From contig DUQK01000058.1 of NCBI GenBank assembly GCA_012837835.1, positions 1-45,152 on the forward strand: a stretch of DNA of 45,152 bases, given 5' to 3'. Position numbers and translations under genes: made by a program. Positions 1 through 9,053 of the stretch are shown here, one piece after another; the first letter of the stretch is position 1; the number at the start of each line of letters is the position of its first letter. The stretch comes from Christensenellaceae bacterium (GTDB lineage: Bacteria > Bacillota > Clostridia > Christensenellales > Aristaeellaceae). A model generated the notes under the pieces. It was not told the origin of the DNA. It saw nothing but the letters and a program-made list of their open reading frames with translations, and did not search any database.

Positions 1-70
1 ATCTCGCTTTTTGTGTTTGATTGCTAGAAACTTAATAGATTACCTAATTCTTTTGAAAAACAGATTCCCA

Positions 71-109
71 CATAAAAACAAAACGGTTCTAGCTTAATCG
101 CTAAAACCG
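71..109 (-). terminator. Rho-independent terminator behind the FGGY kinase relic
   Basis: Read on the minus strand, a 10-bp stem (CGGTTTTAGC paired with GCTAGAACCG, one mismatch, loop GATTAA) is followed by the T-rich tail TTTTGTTTTTATG. It lies just beyond the stop of the decayed kinase at 150, so it is probably the original terminator of that transcript. A second perfect inverted repeat (125-134 with 137-146) sits between it and the stop. Confidence 0.65.
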
Positions 110-149
110 ATTTGTCTACGGTCTGAAACAAAATACATTTTGTTTCATT

Positions 150-535
150 TTATTTTTCTCCTAAATATTTGTTGATAGCAGCTTGTTCCACCGCTAAAGC
201 ATTTTTAAATGAAGTTAAATACCATTCAAACCCTTCCGCGATTTCCCCGTCAGATTTCAGAGTAACAGCAGATGATGAAACAAACACCCTATTTTGTAAA
301 TAGTCATATAACAAAAACACCCATACCAGCACAACAACCCGGTGATCTTCTATTGCCGAAATAGCATTTTTAATACCCACCCACGTTTCTACAAGCGAGT
401 ATGTTCACAAACCATTTTCTAGGTGTCTTTTCCATATATAACTACCCGAAGAAACAAAGATGTAGTTTGAGCAATCGCTACCGACTTAATACGTGTAGAC
501 CCAAGTTCAATGCCATGAAAAATATTCTTTTTCAT
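150..535 (-). pseudogene. FGGY-family sugar kinase, deleted and frameshifted relic
   Basis: The minus-strand reading from ATG 535 begins MKKNIFHGIELGSTRIKSV, the N-terminal phosphate-binding strand typical of FGGY kinases of the xylulokinase group. A frameshift near 470 moves the reading to a frame with SSGSYIW and then NGL-stop-TYS, where families of this type usually have a Trp (TGG changed to TGA near 408). The rest, ending DYLQNRVF...AVEQAAINKYLGEK at 150, looks like the extreme C-terminus of the same family. About 400 central residues are missing, so the two ends are fused by a large internal deletion. An intact protein would phosphorylate an imported ketose or pentulose. A terminator follows. 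The family call rests on motif recognition; the loss of function is seen directly. Confidence 0.7.
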
Positions 536-1200
536 CACGTGGCTCTTTTCTATAAAATATAGATCTGACGCCTTCAAGGAGCAGAATGGCTTTATGACGA
601 TTTTCAATAAACACTGCTAGTTTTTCTTTATGTCTATTTTAAATATATCAAAGGACGTTTTATATAATTTTCTTATTATTAATAGATAATTATCGTTTGA
701 AATAAATCTGAAAGAGTGTAAACCACTAACACATCAAACCTTTCCACTTTTCAAGCACTTAACTAGAAGCAGGAGGATAGTGCTCTACACAACACAGATA
801 AGGAGTAATTTGCGATAATTTGGTTGCAACACTGAACTTTCAATCGCATGCTCTTTTTTTACACAAAGCTTAAAAAACAAACAATATTGGCAGATATTTA
901 GAATACTAGTTTACGAAGCAAAGAAACCGGTTAAACCACCAAACTATAGTAAAAACATAAAACTCCAAAGCTCCTATAACATCTAATAAAGCTAACTTCC
1001 CAATTTAATAAGGGTGAGGAAAGTAGATACCTAACCATGAATTTTTTTGTTTATATATAAAATATTTTTATAAATTGATGCATAAGTTGATGCTTGGTTC
1101 AAATTATTTAGTAATTATTTAGATTACTTTCATATTACTGTATTCCCCCATATGATATTCAAACTCTTAACAATTATTGATATCATATACTTAGCATAAA
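536..1200. other. AT-rich intergenic region without a recognisable gene
   Basis: About 665 bases between the kinase relic and the DeoR gene. Both strands have frequent stops in all frames and only very short open stretches. I see no tRNA, array or convincing hairpin terminator. It may hold the eroded remains of genes once between the regulator and the kinase, but I recognise no protein motif in it. Confidence 0.5.
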
Positions 1201-1965
1201 TCAAATACTCACAAATGTCATAATATCTCGGTACTCGTTCCAGCAGGAGTTTTCAAAGCAGGGATCTTCATTAGTAATAATGTTAGTAATATCAGTTAAA
1301 GATGCAAGGCGATAATTAGAAGTGCGGTTAAATTTGGTGGAATCAGCTAATAATATTTGTTGCTTTGATTGTTCTATCATTACTGATTTTACACGAGCAA
1401 TTTCATCGCCTTGGTCGGTTAAGCCGTTGTGTTTATCGATTGAATTTACAGAAAAGAACATAATATCTGCAAACCAATTTTTCAATTCTTTATCTGCTGT
1501 GTAACCCACAAAAGAAGCACTGGGAGCATTATATTTACCTCCAGTACAAAACAATTGGCATTCCAGCTGCTGTGCAACAAGCGAAGCCATCGTTAGACAG
1601 TTTGTAATTATTGTTAGATTTTTACGGCTACGAAGAAAAGGAATGACTTCCATAACAGTCGTAGAACCATCTAGCATAATTATTTGGTTATCTTTAACAA
1701 AATCTGCTGCATAGCGCGCTATAGGACGTTTAAGGTGGAGATTACTCGCTTTTCTAAGCACCTGAGGCGTTTCGGAATTTGAATGATCATTAAAAACACA
1801 ACCACCATGTGTAAGACGAATCAAATTTTCATGCTCTAATTTTTTAAGGTCACGCCTTATGGTTGATTCACTAAAGGAAATTTCTTTACAAATTTCTCCT
1901 ATAGTAAGATAGTTGTTGGCTTTTATCAATTCCAAGATCATATAGCGTCTTTCTATTGGTAGCAT
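1201..1965 (-). CDS. DeoR-family transcriptional repressor
   Basis: The protein has 254 residues, the usual DeoR size. Residues 1-57 are the DeoR winged helix-turn-helix (LPIERRYMILELI, then TIGEICKEISFSESTIRRDL and LIRLTHGG). The rest is the ligand-sensing domain related to ribose-5-phosphate isomerase, with ADFVKDNQIIMLDGSTTVMEV and the conserved ITNCLTMA stretch. Proteins of this family usually repress a sugar operon and are released by a phosphorylated sugar. The start at 1965 is supported by AAGGAGAA eight bases upstream. It is divergent from the importer at 2237, and an inverted repeat at 2010-2046 in the shared spacer is a candidate operator. Expected targets are its own gene and the 2237-7884 operon. 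The family is clear; the inducer is unknown. Confidence 0.93.
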   Translation of the reverse strand: MLPIERRYMILELIKANNYLTIGEICKEISFSESTIRRDLKKLEHENLIRLTHGGCVFNDHSNSETPQVLRKASNLHLKRPIARYAADFVKDNQIIMLDGSTTVMEVIPFLRSRKNLTIITNCLTMASLVAQQLECQLFCTGGKYNAPSASFVGYTADKELKNWFADIMFFSVNSIDKHNGLTDQGDEIARVKSVMIEQSKQQILLADSTKFNRTSNYRLASLTDITNIITNEDPCFENSCWNEYRDIMTFVSI

Positions 1966-2009
1966 GCTGATTCAATTCTCCTTTTTTAAGATATAATCTT
2001 CCAAAAATC

Positions 2010-2046
2010 ATGACAGAAATTGACGAATTTTCTATTTGTCTGTCAT
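2010..2046. promoter_or_regulatory. Candidate DeoR operator (inverted repeat)
   Basis: ATGACAGA at 2010-2017 is the exact reverse complement of TCTGTCAT at 2039-2046, with 21 bases between. The half-sites sit 45-81 bases upstream of the DeoR start, in the divergent spacer. Spacing between half-site centres is about 29 bases, near three helical turns, which would suit a multimeric repressor. Binding is inferred. Confidence 0.4.
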
Positions 2047-2236
2047 TATTGAAAGAATATTTCCATCAAGTATATAATAACATTTTAAATATCATATGTC
2101 AATTTTCAAAACGTACAATAAAAAAATCTTTTGCCATAAATAGATTTTCTTCACGAAAACTACACGTGAATTTGTTTATAATTTTACATTGTCAATTTAA
2201 TATATGTTTGAAGTATTTTGAATGGAGGTTCAAACG

Positions 2237-3529
2237 ATGAAAAAATTCCGTCACCTATCACTCTTCCTTGCTATGCTGCTTATGCTTAGCATAGTACATG
2301 TTGCTTCCGCTGAAGTTGTCGAAATTGACTTCTGGCATTCTTGGGGAAGCGGCAAAAACTATGAGGCTGTTACCACTCTAGTAAATGAATTTAATACTAA
2401 GTGGGAAGGTAAATACCATGTAACTGAAACCTTTTCAGGCAACTATGCGGAAGTACTTTCCAAGGGTGTTGTTGCTTACTCCGCCAATGAAAACCCCACC
2501 GTATCCGTTGTTGATGCTTGCATGAGCCTCAACGCTAAAGAATATGGCATTATGACCAATCTTAGCGAAAAAGCCGCTGCAGATAAAAACTATGACATCA
2601 ATCAATTCATGCCCGGAATGCTGATGTTCTCAACTGACGCCGAAGGCAATGTATGGTCCTTGCCTTTTGCTCGTTCTACTCAAATCATGTATGTTAACAA
2701 CGATTTAATTAAATCTGTAATGGGCGAAGCCAAGATACCCGCAACATGGGATGATATTTTTGAAATATGTAAAGTATGGAAAGAAACCCATGACGCACCT
2801 GGATATTCACATCCAGTTGGTGGTGGATACTATGCTTGGTATGTTACCACATTGGGTGGTGAATACATGAACGCCGCAGGCGATGCCGGCTGCATGTACC
2901 TGAATGATGGTTGGGAAAAAGCCCTTACTATGTGGCGCACTGCCATTGATAACGGCTGGTATCAAGTACCTTCACTGTCAACCGCCGGATACTATGAGGA
3001 TTTTATGGCAGAAAAGCTTCCCATAATGTTCACTTCAACAGGTTCACTAACAAACATACTTACTAATGCTGAGTTTGATGTAGGCGTTGGCTATTTACCC
3101 GGTGGTTTACAGGAAGATGGCTCTATCCTTCGTTCCGTATCTACCGGTGGCGCAAACCTAATGCTCTATAACAACAAATCAGAAGCTGAAACCGAAGCAG
3201 GCTGGGAGTTTATAAAGCATATGACAAGCACCGAAGCCAATGTATATCACAATGCCACTACTGGATATATACTTAGCCATATAGGCGCAGATAAATTGCC
3301 TCAGGTTCAGGAGCTATGGACCAAAACCCCTGAATTTAAAGTAGCATATGACCAACTGCAATTTGTACACGAATCTTATGTATCCAAGTATACCAGCGAA
3401 ATCGATCTCGAAGTCGTTGACACTCTGAATGCATTTGCCATGGACAATATGACTGTTGAAGAGGGCTTAGAAGCACTAAAATACACATTTGAAAACATAA
3501 TGCCAAATGGTATAACCGACACCTATTAA
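2237..3529 (+). CDS. Sugar ABC transporter substrate-binding protein, UgpB-like (family 1)
   Basis: A secreted binding protein of 430 residues. Start ATG 2237 is chosen over ATG 2222 because TGGAGG (2223-2228) lies eight bases before it and the signal peptide then begins MKKFRHLSLFLAMLLMLS. The signal ends in VASA-E and has no lipobox cysteine, so signal peptidase I cleavage is expected. The mature part shows the family 1 pattern: IDFWHSWGSG, a PTVSVVDA strand, SLPFARSTQIMYVN, IPATWDDIFE, and a late hinge region with GGANLMLYN. UgpB-like proteins bind glycerol-3-phosphate, glycerophosphodiesters or various oligosaccharides. The phosphodiesterase in the same operon favours a phospho-ester ligand, but only weakly. 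A strong hairpin follows the stop and may raise its expression relative to the genes behind it. Confidence 0.9.
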   Translation: MKKFRHLSLFLAMLLMLSIVHVASAEVVEIDFWHSWGSGKNYEAVTTLVNEFNTKWEGKYHVTETFSGNYAEVLSKGVVAYSANENPTVSVVDACMSLNAKEYGIMTNLSEKAAADKNYDINQFMPGMLMFSTDAEGNVWSLPFARSTQIMYVNNDLIKSVMGEAKIPATWDDIFEICKVWKETHDAPGYSHPVGGGYYAWYVTTLGGEYMNAAGDAGCMYLNDGWEKALTMWRTAIDNGWYQVPSLSTAGYYEDFMAEKLPIMFTSTGSLTNILTNAEFDVGVGYLPGGLQEDGSILRSVSTGGANLMLYNNKSEAETEAGWEFIKHMTSTEANVYHNATTGYILSHIGADKLPQVQELWTKTPEFKVAYDQLQFVHESYVSKYTSEIDLEVVDTLNAFAMDNMTVEEGLEALKYTFENIMPNGITDTY

Positions 3530-3545
3530 TAGGTTTCTATCCTTG

Positions 3546-3581
3546 GGAGGGACGAATCAGTTTTAAATGATTCGTCTCTCC
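3546..3581 (+). promoter_or_regulatory. Intercistronic stem-loop after the binding-protein gene
   Basis: A 14-bp stem (GGAGGGACGAATCA with TGATTCGTCTCTCC, one G-T pair) and an 8-base loop starts 16 bases after the SBP stop. The sequence after it is TTATGAGT rather than a T run, so it looks like an mRNA-stabilising or partly terminating hairpin. Such hairpins often raise binding-protein expression over the membrane components. Confidence 0.6.
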
Positions 3582-3644
3582 TTATGAGTCAATGATAATT
3601 CATAAAGTATTATTCACAAAAACCGGAACACACGGAGGTCTACA

Positions 3645-4694
3645 ATGGCAGAAATTCGCTTTGAGAAAGTAAGCAAAAAATTCGGGACAAAAACCATCAT
3701 TAAGGATTTAGACTTAACAATTGAAGATGGCTCTTTCACCGTTATGATAGGGCCATCTGGTTGCGGCAAAACCACACTGCTTAGGATGATAGCTGGTATT
3801 GGCCCGCAAACATCCGGCAAAATTTATCTTGATGGAAAGGATATTAGCGACATTCCGCCAGCAAAACGCAATGTAGCAATGGTATTTCAAAATTACGCCA
3901 TATATCCGACTATGACAGTGCGTGAAAATATTGAGTTTGGTCTAAAAAACAACAAGGTACCTAAAGAAGAACGTGACCGGCTAGTACGCGAAGTCACTGA
4001 AAGCGTTGGTATTGATGATTTGTTAGAACGAAAACCAAACACCCTTTCAGGCGGTCAGCGTCAACGTATTGCACTTGCGCGCGCAATGATTAAAAAGCCC
4101 AAGGTGTTTCTGATGGATGAACCACTTTCCAACTTAGATGCAAAACTACGTTCCGGTATGCGTACCGAACTGATAGAATTACATAAAAGGCTTAAAACCA
4201 CCTTTGTATATGTAACACATGACCAGATAGAAGCAATGTCTATGGCAAGCCATATTATACTTATGAATGATGGTGAAATAATACAATCCGATTCACCTAG
4301 AGATATATACAACAATCCAAAGAATCTATTTACTGCACAGTTTATCGGTTCACCACAGATGAATGTGCTAAAAGCTGCTGGAAACGAGATTAGTTTCTGT
4401 TTCCGCCCTGAAAAGGTACATATGAGTATAGAAGCCAGCAATCTCTTTTATTGCCGCAAAGGTGAAATTGTTACTAAAGAAATGTTGGGTTCTGAAACAT
4501 TATATCAGATACGTTTTGAAGGACAGTCTGTTATGGTAAAGTCTCTAGATGACAACTTTCAAGAAGGACCTATATACATTTCAGTAGATAAGCAGGATAT
4601 TCTACTTTTCGATATAGATGATAAAATCATTCCTCCTCATTCAACTCAGCATGAACAGTGGCTAAATATTATTGGGGGTGTTACTTATGCATGA
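3645..4694 (+). CDS. Carbohydrate ABC transporter ATP-binding protein, UgpC/MsmX/MalK type
   Basis: A cytoplasmic ATPase of 349 residues, normal for the MalK/UgpC group. Walker A is GPSGCGKTT at 36-44, the Q-loop lies in VFQNYAIYP near 82, the ABC signature LSGGQRQR begins at 134, Walker B is VFLMDEP at 154-160, the D-loop is SNLDAKLR and the switch His is in THDQIEA (192). The C-terminal TOBE-like regulatory region contains CFRPEKVHM. ATG 3645 follows a CGGAGG site. The gene overlaps the next permease by eight bases, so translation is probably coupled. It is the only sugar-importer ATPase in the window, so it could also energise the orphan permeases at 29.7-31.6 kb, as MsmX-type ATPases do; that is inference. 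Confidence 0.93.
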   Translation: MAEIRFEKVSKKFGTKTIIKDLDLTIEDGSFTVMIGPSGCGKTTLLRMIAGIGPQTSGKIYLDGKDISDIPPAKRNVAMVFQNYAIYPTMTVRENIEFGLKNNKVPKEERDRLVREVTESVGIDDLLERKPNTLSGGQRQRIALARAMIKKPKVFLMDEPLSNLDAKLRSGMRTELIELHKRLKTTFVYVTHDQIEAMSMASHIILMNDGEIIQSDSPRDIYNNPKNLFTAQFIGSPQMNVLKAAGNEISFCFRPEKVHMSIEASNLFYCRKGEIVTKEMLGSETLYQIRFEGQSVMVKSLDDNFQEGPIYISVDKQDILLFDIDDKIIPPHSTQHEQWLNIIGGVTYA

Positions 4695-5574
4695 GGGAGT
4701 TAAAAAAACAAGATGGGATATTATAAGACCTTATGTGTTTATTTTTCCTGCTATGTTTTTTATCTTTCTTTTTGTCGTATATCCTTCAATCGACCTTATC
4801 ATCCGCTCTTTTCAGGAATGGAATTTGATTGCAGCCCCTAAATGGGTAGGTCTTGAAAACTATAAATATAATTTTGGAAAGCGTGAGTTTGTAGAATCTA
4901 TTAGAAATACAGCAATTTACGCAGTTTGTATGGTTGGTATAGGAATGACTCTTTCTACACTGCTGGCAGTATGGCTTAAAAATAACACTTGGCTAAATAA
5001 TTTGACTCGTAATGTAATGTTCATGCCACATGTTATTTCGCTGCTTTCTGTGGCGATGGTATGGACTTGGATAATGAACAAAGATAACGGACTCCTCAAT
5101 ACTGTGCTCAATATCTTTGGTTTACCGAGCTTAAAATGGATAGACAGCCGTGATACTGCCATGATGTCAGTTATCATTGTAGCATTGTGGAAAGCTCTTG
5201 GTTACAATACATTGTTAATCCACGCTGCAATTCAAAATATACCTTCAGAATTATACGAGGCGGCTGACCTTGATAATGCAAACAGACGAAGTGTGTTTTT
5301 CAAGATAACATTACCTATGATTTCCCCTCAGCTTTTCACGCTACTCATCACTAATACGATAGGCTCGTTTAAAGTTTTTGAAACTATACGCATTATGACA
5401 AAGGGCGGACCCGGATCTGCAACACAGGTTTTGGTTTATTATATCTATAAGCAGGCTTTTCAGCTTAATAAAATCGGTTTAGCAGCCGCCGCAGGTGTTG
5501 TTCTTATGGCAATTGTCGGTGTGCTTACCATAGTGTACTTTGTTGTACTTTCAAAAAAAGTGCACTACCAATAG
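4687..5574 (+). CDS. Sugar ABC transporter permease, UgpA/MalF type
   Basis: A membrane permease of 295 residues. ATG 4687 is preferred because GGGGGTG lies six bases upstream; the in-frame TTG at 4672 has no site. It opens with a charged stretch and a hydrophobic segment (PYVFIFPAMFFIFLFVVYPS), then shows about six membrane spans. The EAA loop that docks to the ATPase is present as YEAADLDNANRRSVFFKITLP. It overlaps the ATPase gene and is followed 46 bases later by the second permease, giving the usual two-permease heterodimer. Confidence 0.92.
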   Translation: MHEGVKKTRWDIIRPYVFIFPAMFFIFLFVVYPSIDLIIRSFQEWNLIAAPKWVGLENYKYNFGKREFVESIRNTAIYAVCMVGIGMTLSTLLAVWLKNNTWLNNLTRNVMFMPHVISLLSVAMVWTWIMNKDNGLLNTVLNIFGLPSLKWIDSRDTAMMSVIIVALWKALGYNTLLIHAAIQNIPSELYEAADLDNANRRSVFFKITLPMISPQLFTLLITNTIGSFKVFETIRIMTKGGPGSATQVLVYYIYKQAFQLNKIGLAAAAGVVLMAIVGVLTIVYFVVLSKKVHYQ

Positions 5575-5620
5575 TACAAGAATGTAGAATCAATACCAAT
5601 TGTAAGAAATGGAGTGCATT

Positions 5621-6448
5621 ATGAAGAGAAAAATTACCTTTTCGAGTATTATGGGTGTTTTGTTCAAGATTTTTTTAACCATTATTTTCATTTTTCCATT
5701 TTATTGGATGATAATTACCGGTATGAAAACTTATCAGGAAACAGTTCAGTTCCCACCATCATTATGGCCGGAAAGTATTCAATGGGATAATTACAAAACA
5801 GTATGGGATTCAGGTCCTTATCCAACTTATTTAAAAAACTCCATAACAGTTTGTGTTTCTGTATTAATTTTGCAGGTAGCTATCATGATTCCGGCTGCTT
5901 ATGCTTTTGCTAAATACGATTTTAAAGGCAAGAATTTTATGTTTTCTCTCATAATGGTTGCCTTTATGATTCCGGGACAGGTCACCTTTATTTCTATCTA
6001 CAACATGATGGCAAAGGCTAATCTATTACGCACTTTATGGCCGCAGATAATTCCACATGCAGCTAACTGTTTTGGTATATTTTTACTTAGGCAAGCATTT
6101 ATGCAGGTACCGGAAGAACTATTAGAATCGGCGCGCTTGGATAATGCAAATGAGTTCCAAGTGCTTACTGAAATTATGTTACCTATGGCTATGCCTACCC
6201 TAATTTCTATTATGTTGCTTTCGTTTATTGCCCACTGGAATGACTATTTCTGGCCCTTTATTATGAGCACAACAAAGGAAGTATATCCACTTACCATTGG
6301 TATTGCAGCACTTAGAGATGTTGAAGGCGCTTTTGCATGGGACATTATTATGGCAGGTAATACTATCCTTGTTTTGCCTATAATTATTGTTTATGCCATC
6401 TTACATAAGCGCATAATACGCGCATTTGCATATACCGGTATTAAATAA
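5621..6448 (+). CDS. Sugar ABC transporter permease, UgpE/MalG type
   Basis: The partner permease has 275 residues with about six membrane spans. ATG 5621 is chosen over 5609 because GGAG at 5611-5614 overlaps the earlier ATG and is well spaced for the later one. The first span is followed by FYWMIITGMKTYQE, typical of the MalG/UgpE branch. The EAA loop appears as ESARLDNANEFQVLTEIMLP. A 143-base gap holding imperfect inverted repeats (around 6477-6525) separates it from the phosphodiesterase, so downstream genes may be expressed at a different level. Confidence 0.92.
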   Translation: MKRKITFSSIMGVLFKIFLTIIFIFPFYWMIITGMKTYQETVQFPPSLWPESIQWDNYKTVWDSGPYPTYLKNSITVCVSVLILQVAIMIPAAYAFAKYDFKGKNFMFSLIMVAFMIPGQVTFISIYNMMAKANLLRTLWPQIIPHAANCFGIFLLRQAFMQVPEELLESARLDNANEFQVLTEIMLPMAMPTLISIMLLSFIAHWNDYFWPFIMSTTKEVYPLTIGIAALRDVEGAFAWDIIMAGNTILVLPIIIVYAILHKRIIRAFAYTGIK

Positions 6449-6591
6449 GGGTGTTTTTGTTACAATAGGTGTTTCTTGCGCTAGCGTTCTAAGCCCTAAG
6501 ACCGGAGGATTTAGGCTTGAGGATTTCAACCAAGTTGCGCCTAATGTAAAGGTCTGTCGGCCTTAATATATTAAAAGGAGTTAAATTGATT

Positions 6592-7884
6592 ATGGCAAAA
6601 CATGTTATAGTTATTTCCAATGATGCTATGGTATATGAGGACCTTCTTACACTAAAGGCTCTCCCCACCTTTGCATCCGTTTGGAACCAGATAGCGCAAG
6701 TTAAGCATGTACGCTCAGTATACCCAACCATTACTTACCCCTGCCATACCACAATGATTACCGGTGTATATCCTGACAAACACGGTATTGTTAATAACGA
6801 AACCCCGGAGCTGCTTGTACAGACATCCGTTTGGCACTTGTTCCGTAAAGATATTATGGTACCCGACTTGTTTGATGTTGCTAAGAATAACGGGCTTACT
6901 ACAGCTTCGGTTTTCTGGCCGGTTACTGGCAATCACCCCAACATTGATTTTTTAATCAATGAATATTGACCACAAAATAAGGATGAATCTCTACAAGATT
7001 GTTTTATAAACTCCGGCAGCAGCCCTGAAGTAATAAAAAAAGTTGTTGAACCTAATCTCTGGCGTTTAGTAAATCGTACGCATCCCTATTGCGATGATTT
7101 TATATACAATTGCGCTTGTTCTATGATTAGAAAATTCAAACCCAACCTATTAATGATACATCCTGCCAATTTAGATGATTATCGTCATAAAACTGGTGTA
7201 TTCACTAAAAAGGTAACGCACGGTCTTCATGAAATTGATTTATGGATGGGGCAACTTATTCAAGCTACAAAGGACGCAAATATCTACAATGATACTGATT
7301 TTATAATGGTCAGCGACCATGGTCAGTTGAACATAACACGCGCTGTGGCAATAAATGTAATGTTTGCTAGAAACGGTTTGATTGGCGTTAATGAAAATGG
7401 TGAAATTACAGATTGGACAGCTTTTTGTAAGTCTGTCGGACTATCAGCACAAGTTTACCTTAAAAATCCAGACGATACGGATACATTAAAGCATACGCAT
7501 GATTTTCTCAATTGGATGTGCGAAGAGGGTGTTTATGGCATCAGTCGAGTTTACGCAGCTAAAGAAGCACAGGAAGAGGAACATCTTGCAGGAGATTTTT
7601 CTTTTGTACTTGAAACCGATGGTTATACTGCCTTTCACAATGACTGGCGTATGCCACTGGTTCGCAGCAAAGTTCTTACTGATTATCGCTATGCTAATGC
7701 ATCTCACGGTCACCACCCCGATAAGGGACCGCAACCTACCATGTTTGCCTTTGGTCCGGATTTTAAGCCCGGCGCAACAATAGAACGTGCACGCTTAGTC
7801 GATATAGCTCCCACTGTTGCAAAAGCATTGGAAATTAATTTTATAAAATCAGATGGACAAATCTTGGAACAACTATTTCGCTAA
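6592..7884 (+). pseudogene. Nucleotide pyrophosphatase/phosphodiesterase-type enzyme interrupted by one in-frame TGA
   Basis: Translation from ATG 6592 gives an alkaline-phosphatase-superfamily protein: the metal Asp in ISNDAM, the nucleophile region YPTITYPCHTTMITG, HPANLDDYRH, VSDHG and ASHGHHPD. The frame is broken once, by TGA at 6967-6969, in the context LINEY-stop-PQNKDESL, where relatives I know of have Trp (TGG). Reading resumes in the same frame, with a clean protein sequence through to TAA 7884, giving about 430 residues. The superfamily hydrolyses phosphodiesters or pyrophosphates using two zinc ions. Position in the importer operon suggests use on imported phospho-esters. AAGGAG at 6575-6580 is closer to TTG 6586 than to ATG 6592, so either start is possible. 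The lesion could be a recent mutation, a sequencing error or readthrough. Confidence 0.85.
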
Positions 7885-8061
7885 GTTTTATCTGTCATTA
7901 TTTTTGTTATTCAACTTAATATTTTTTTGCTTCTTACAGCTGCAGTTTTAGTGCACTCTATCACAGAAAGCTCGACAAAATTCTTTAGGTTTGCGATAAT
8001 GAAATTAAAGATGATTTTTGGTAAAATTTTAGCGATTTAAATCTAAGGAGGAGTAACACTT

Positions 8062-8994
8062 ATGAGCAAACGAATTGTGGTTGCTATGGGCGGAAAGGCT
8101 ATTCTATACAAAGAAGCGTCCGCTGCAGCTCAACAACAAGAAGTTATTAAAATATGTAAATCCATTGCAAATCTTATTATGGAAGGCTATGAAGTAATAA
8201 TCACACATGGAAATGGTCCGCAGGTTGGAAACCTTCATTTACAACAACGCGCTGCCAATAGTCCGGAAAATCCTATATTTCCTTTGGATAGTTGTGTAGC
8301 TATGACTCAAGGTAGTATTGGATATTGGCTTCAAAATGCACTGAGTAACATTTTGCACAAATTAGGTTGTGACAGGGATGTAGTTTCTCTTATTACTCAG
8401 GTTGAAGTAGATGCAACTGACCCTGCTTTTAGCGCTCCTACCAAACCCATTGGTCCATTTTTGTCAAAACAAAAAGCACTTCAGGAAAAAGAAGCGATGG
8501 GTGGCTCCTACATGGAGGATGCTGGACGCGGTTGGCGCAAAGTTGTTCCTTCTCCCCATCCTATCGATATTATAGAAAAAACATCCATCAAAAAACTAAT
8601 AGACAACGGAACTATTGTAATATGTTGTGGTGGAGGTGGCATCCCTATCGTTAAAAGCAAAGATGGCTACCAAGGTGTTGAAGCCGTCATTGATAAGGAT
8701 TTAGTTGCCGAACTGCTTGCAACCGAACTTCAGGCCGATACCCTACTTATATTAACTGGCGTAGATAATGTGTATGTGGATTTCGGGAAAGATACCCAAA
8801 GAGCACTATTTCAAGTTAGTAGCTCTGAACTGCGAAAACTGATAACTGAAGGACAATTTTCTCCTGGCAGCATACTACCCAAAATTGAAGCAGCTATTCG
8901 CTTTACCGAAAGCAAAAAAGGTCGGCGAACCATTATTACTTCCCTTAAAAACGCCGGACTAATAGATGAAGGAATGGGTACTCATATTATTTAG
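8062..8994 (+). CDS. arcC: Carbamate kinase
   Basis: A complete protein of 310 residues, the normal size. It opens RIVVAMGGKAI and carries the carbamate-kinase substrate loop GNGPQVGN at 50-57, then SLITQVEVD, GPFLSK, RGWRKVVPSPHP, the CCGGGGIP motif, and AVIDKDLVAELLA. It catalyses the reversible transfer of phosphate from carbamoyl phosphate to ADP, making ATP, ammonia and CO2, usually after arginine, agmatine, allantoin or cyanate breakdown. ATG 8062 follows AAGGAGGAG. No arginine deiminase or carbamoyltransferase is visible nearby, so its carbamoyl phosphate source is not explained here. It lies 177 bases after the phosphodiesterase and may have its own promoter. Confidence 0.96.
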   Translation: MSKRIVVAMGGKAILYKEASAAAQQQEVIKICKSIANLIMEGYEVIITHGNGPQVGNLHLQQRAANSPENPIFPLDSCVAMTQGSIGYWLQNALSNILHKLGCDRDVVSLITQVEVDATDPAFSAPTKPIGPFLSKQKALQEKEAMGGSYMEDAGRGWRKVVPSPHPIDIIEKTSIKKLIDNGTIVICCGGGGIPIVKSKDGYQGVEAVIDKDLVAELLATELQADTLLILTGVDNVYVDFGKDTQRALFQVSSSELRKLITEGQFSPGSILPKIEAAIRFTESKKGRRTIITSLKNAGLIDEGMGTHII

Positions 8995-9053
8995 AGTATA
9001 TATTTAATTATTAGTGGCATTTAATAATAATTTAAATGGTATTTTTAAATGCA

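Noticed and set aside
2010-2240. Open frame of 76 codons in the DeoR-SBP spacer
   Set aside because: AT-rich, without ribosome site or family resemblance; it overlaps the operator-like repeat and the SBP ribosome site.
4061-4441. Antisense frame of 126 codons in the ABC ATPase gene
   Set aside because: The sense strand carries all ATPase motifs; the antisense product is not protein-like.
407-6969. Reassignment of TGA to Trp, suggested by two TGG to TGA sites
   Set aside because: Several intact genes end in TGA exactly where their families end (ATPase at 4694, DUF5107 at 13513, GH39 at 24819), and normal TGG Trp codons are common. Independent mutations explain the two sites better.
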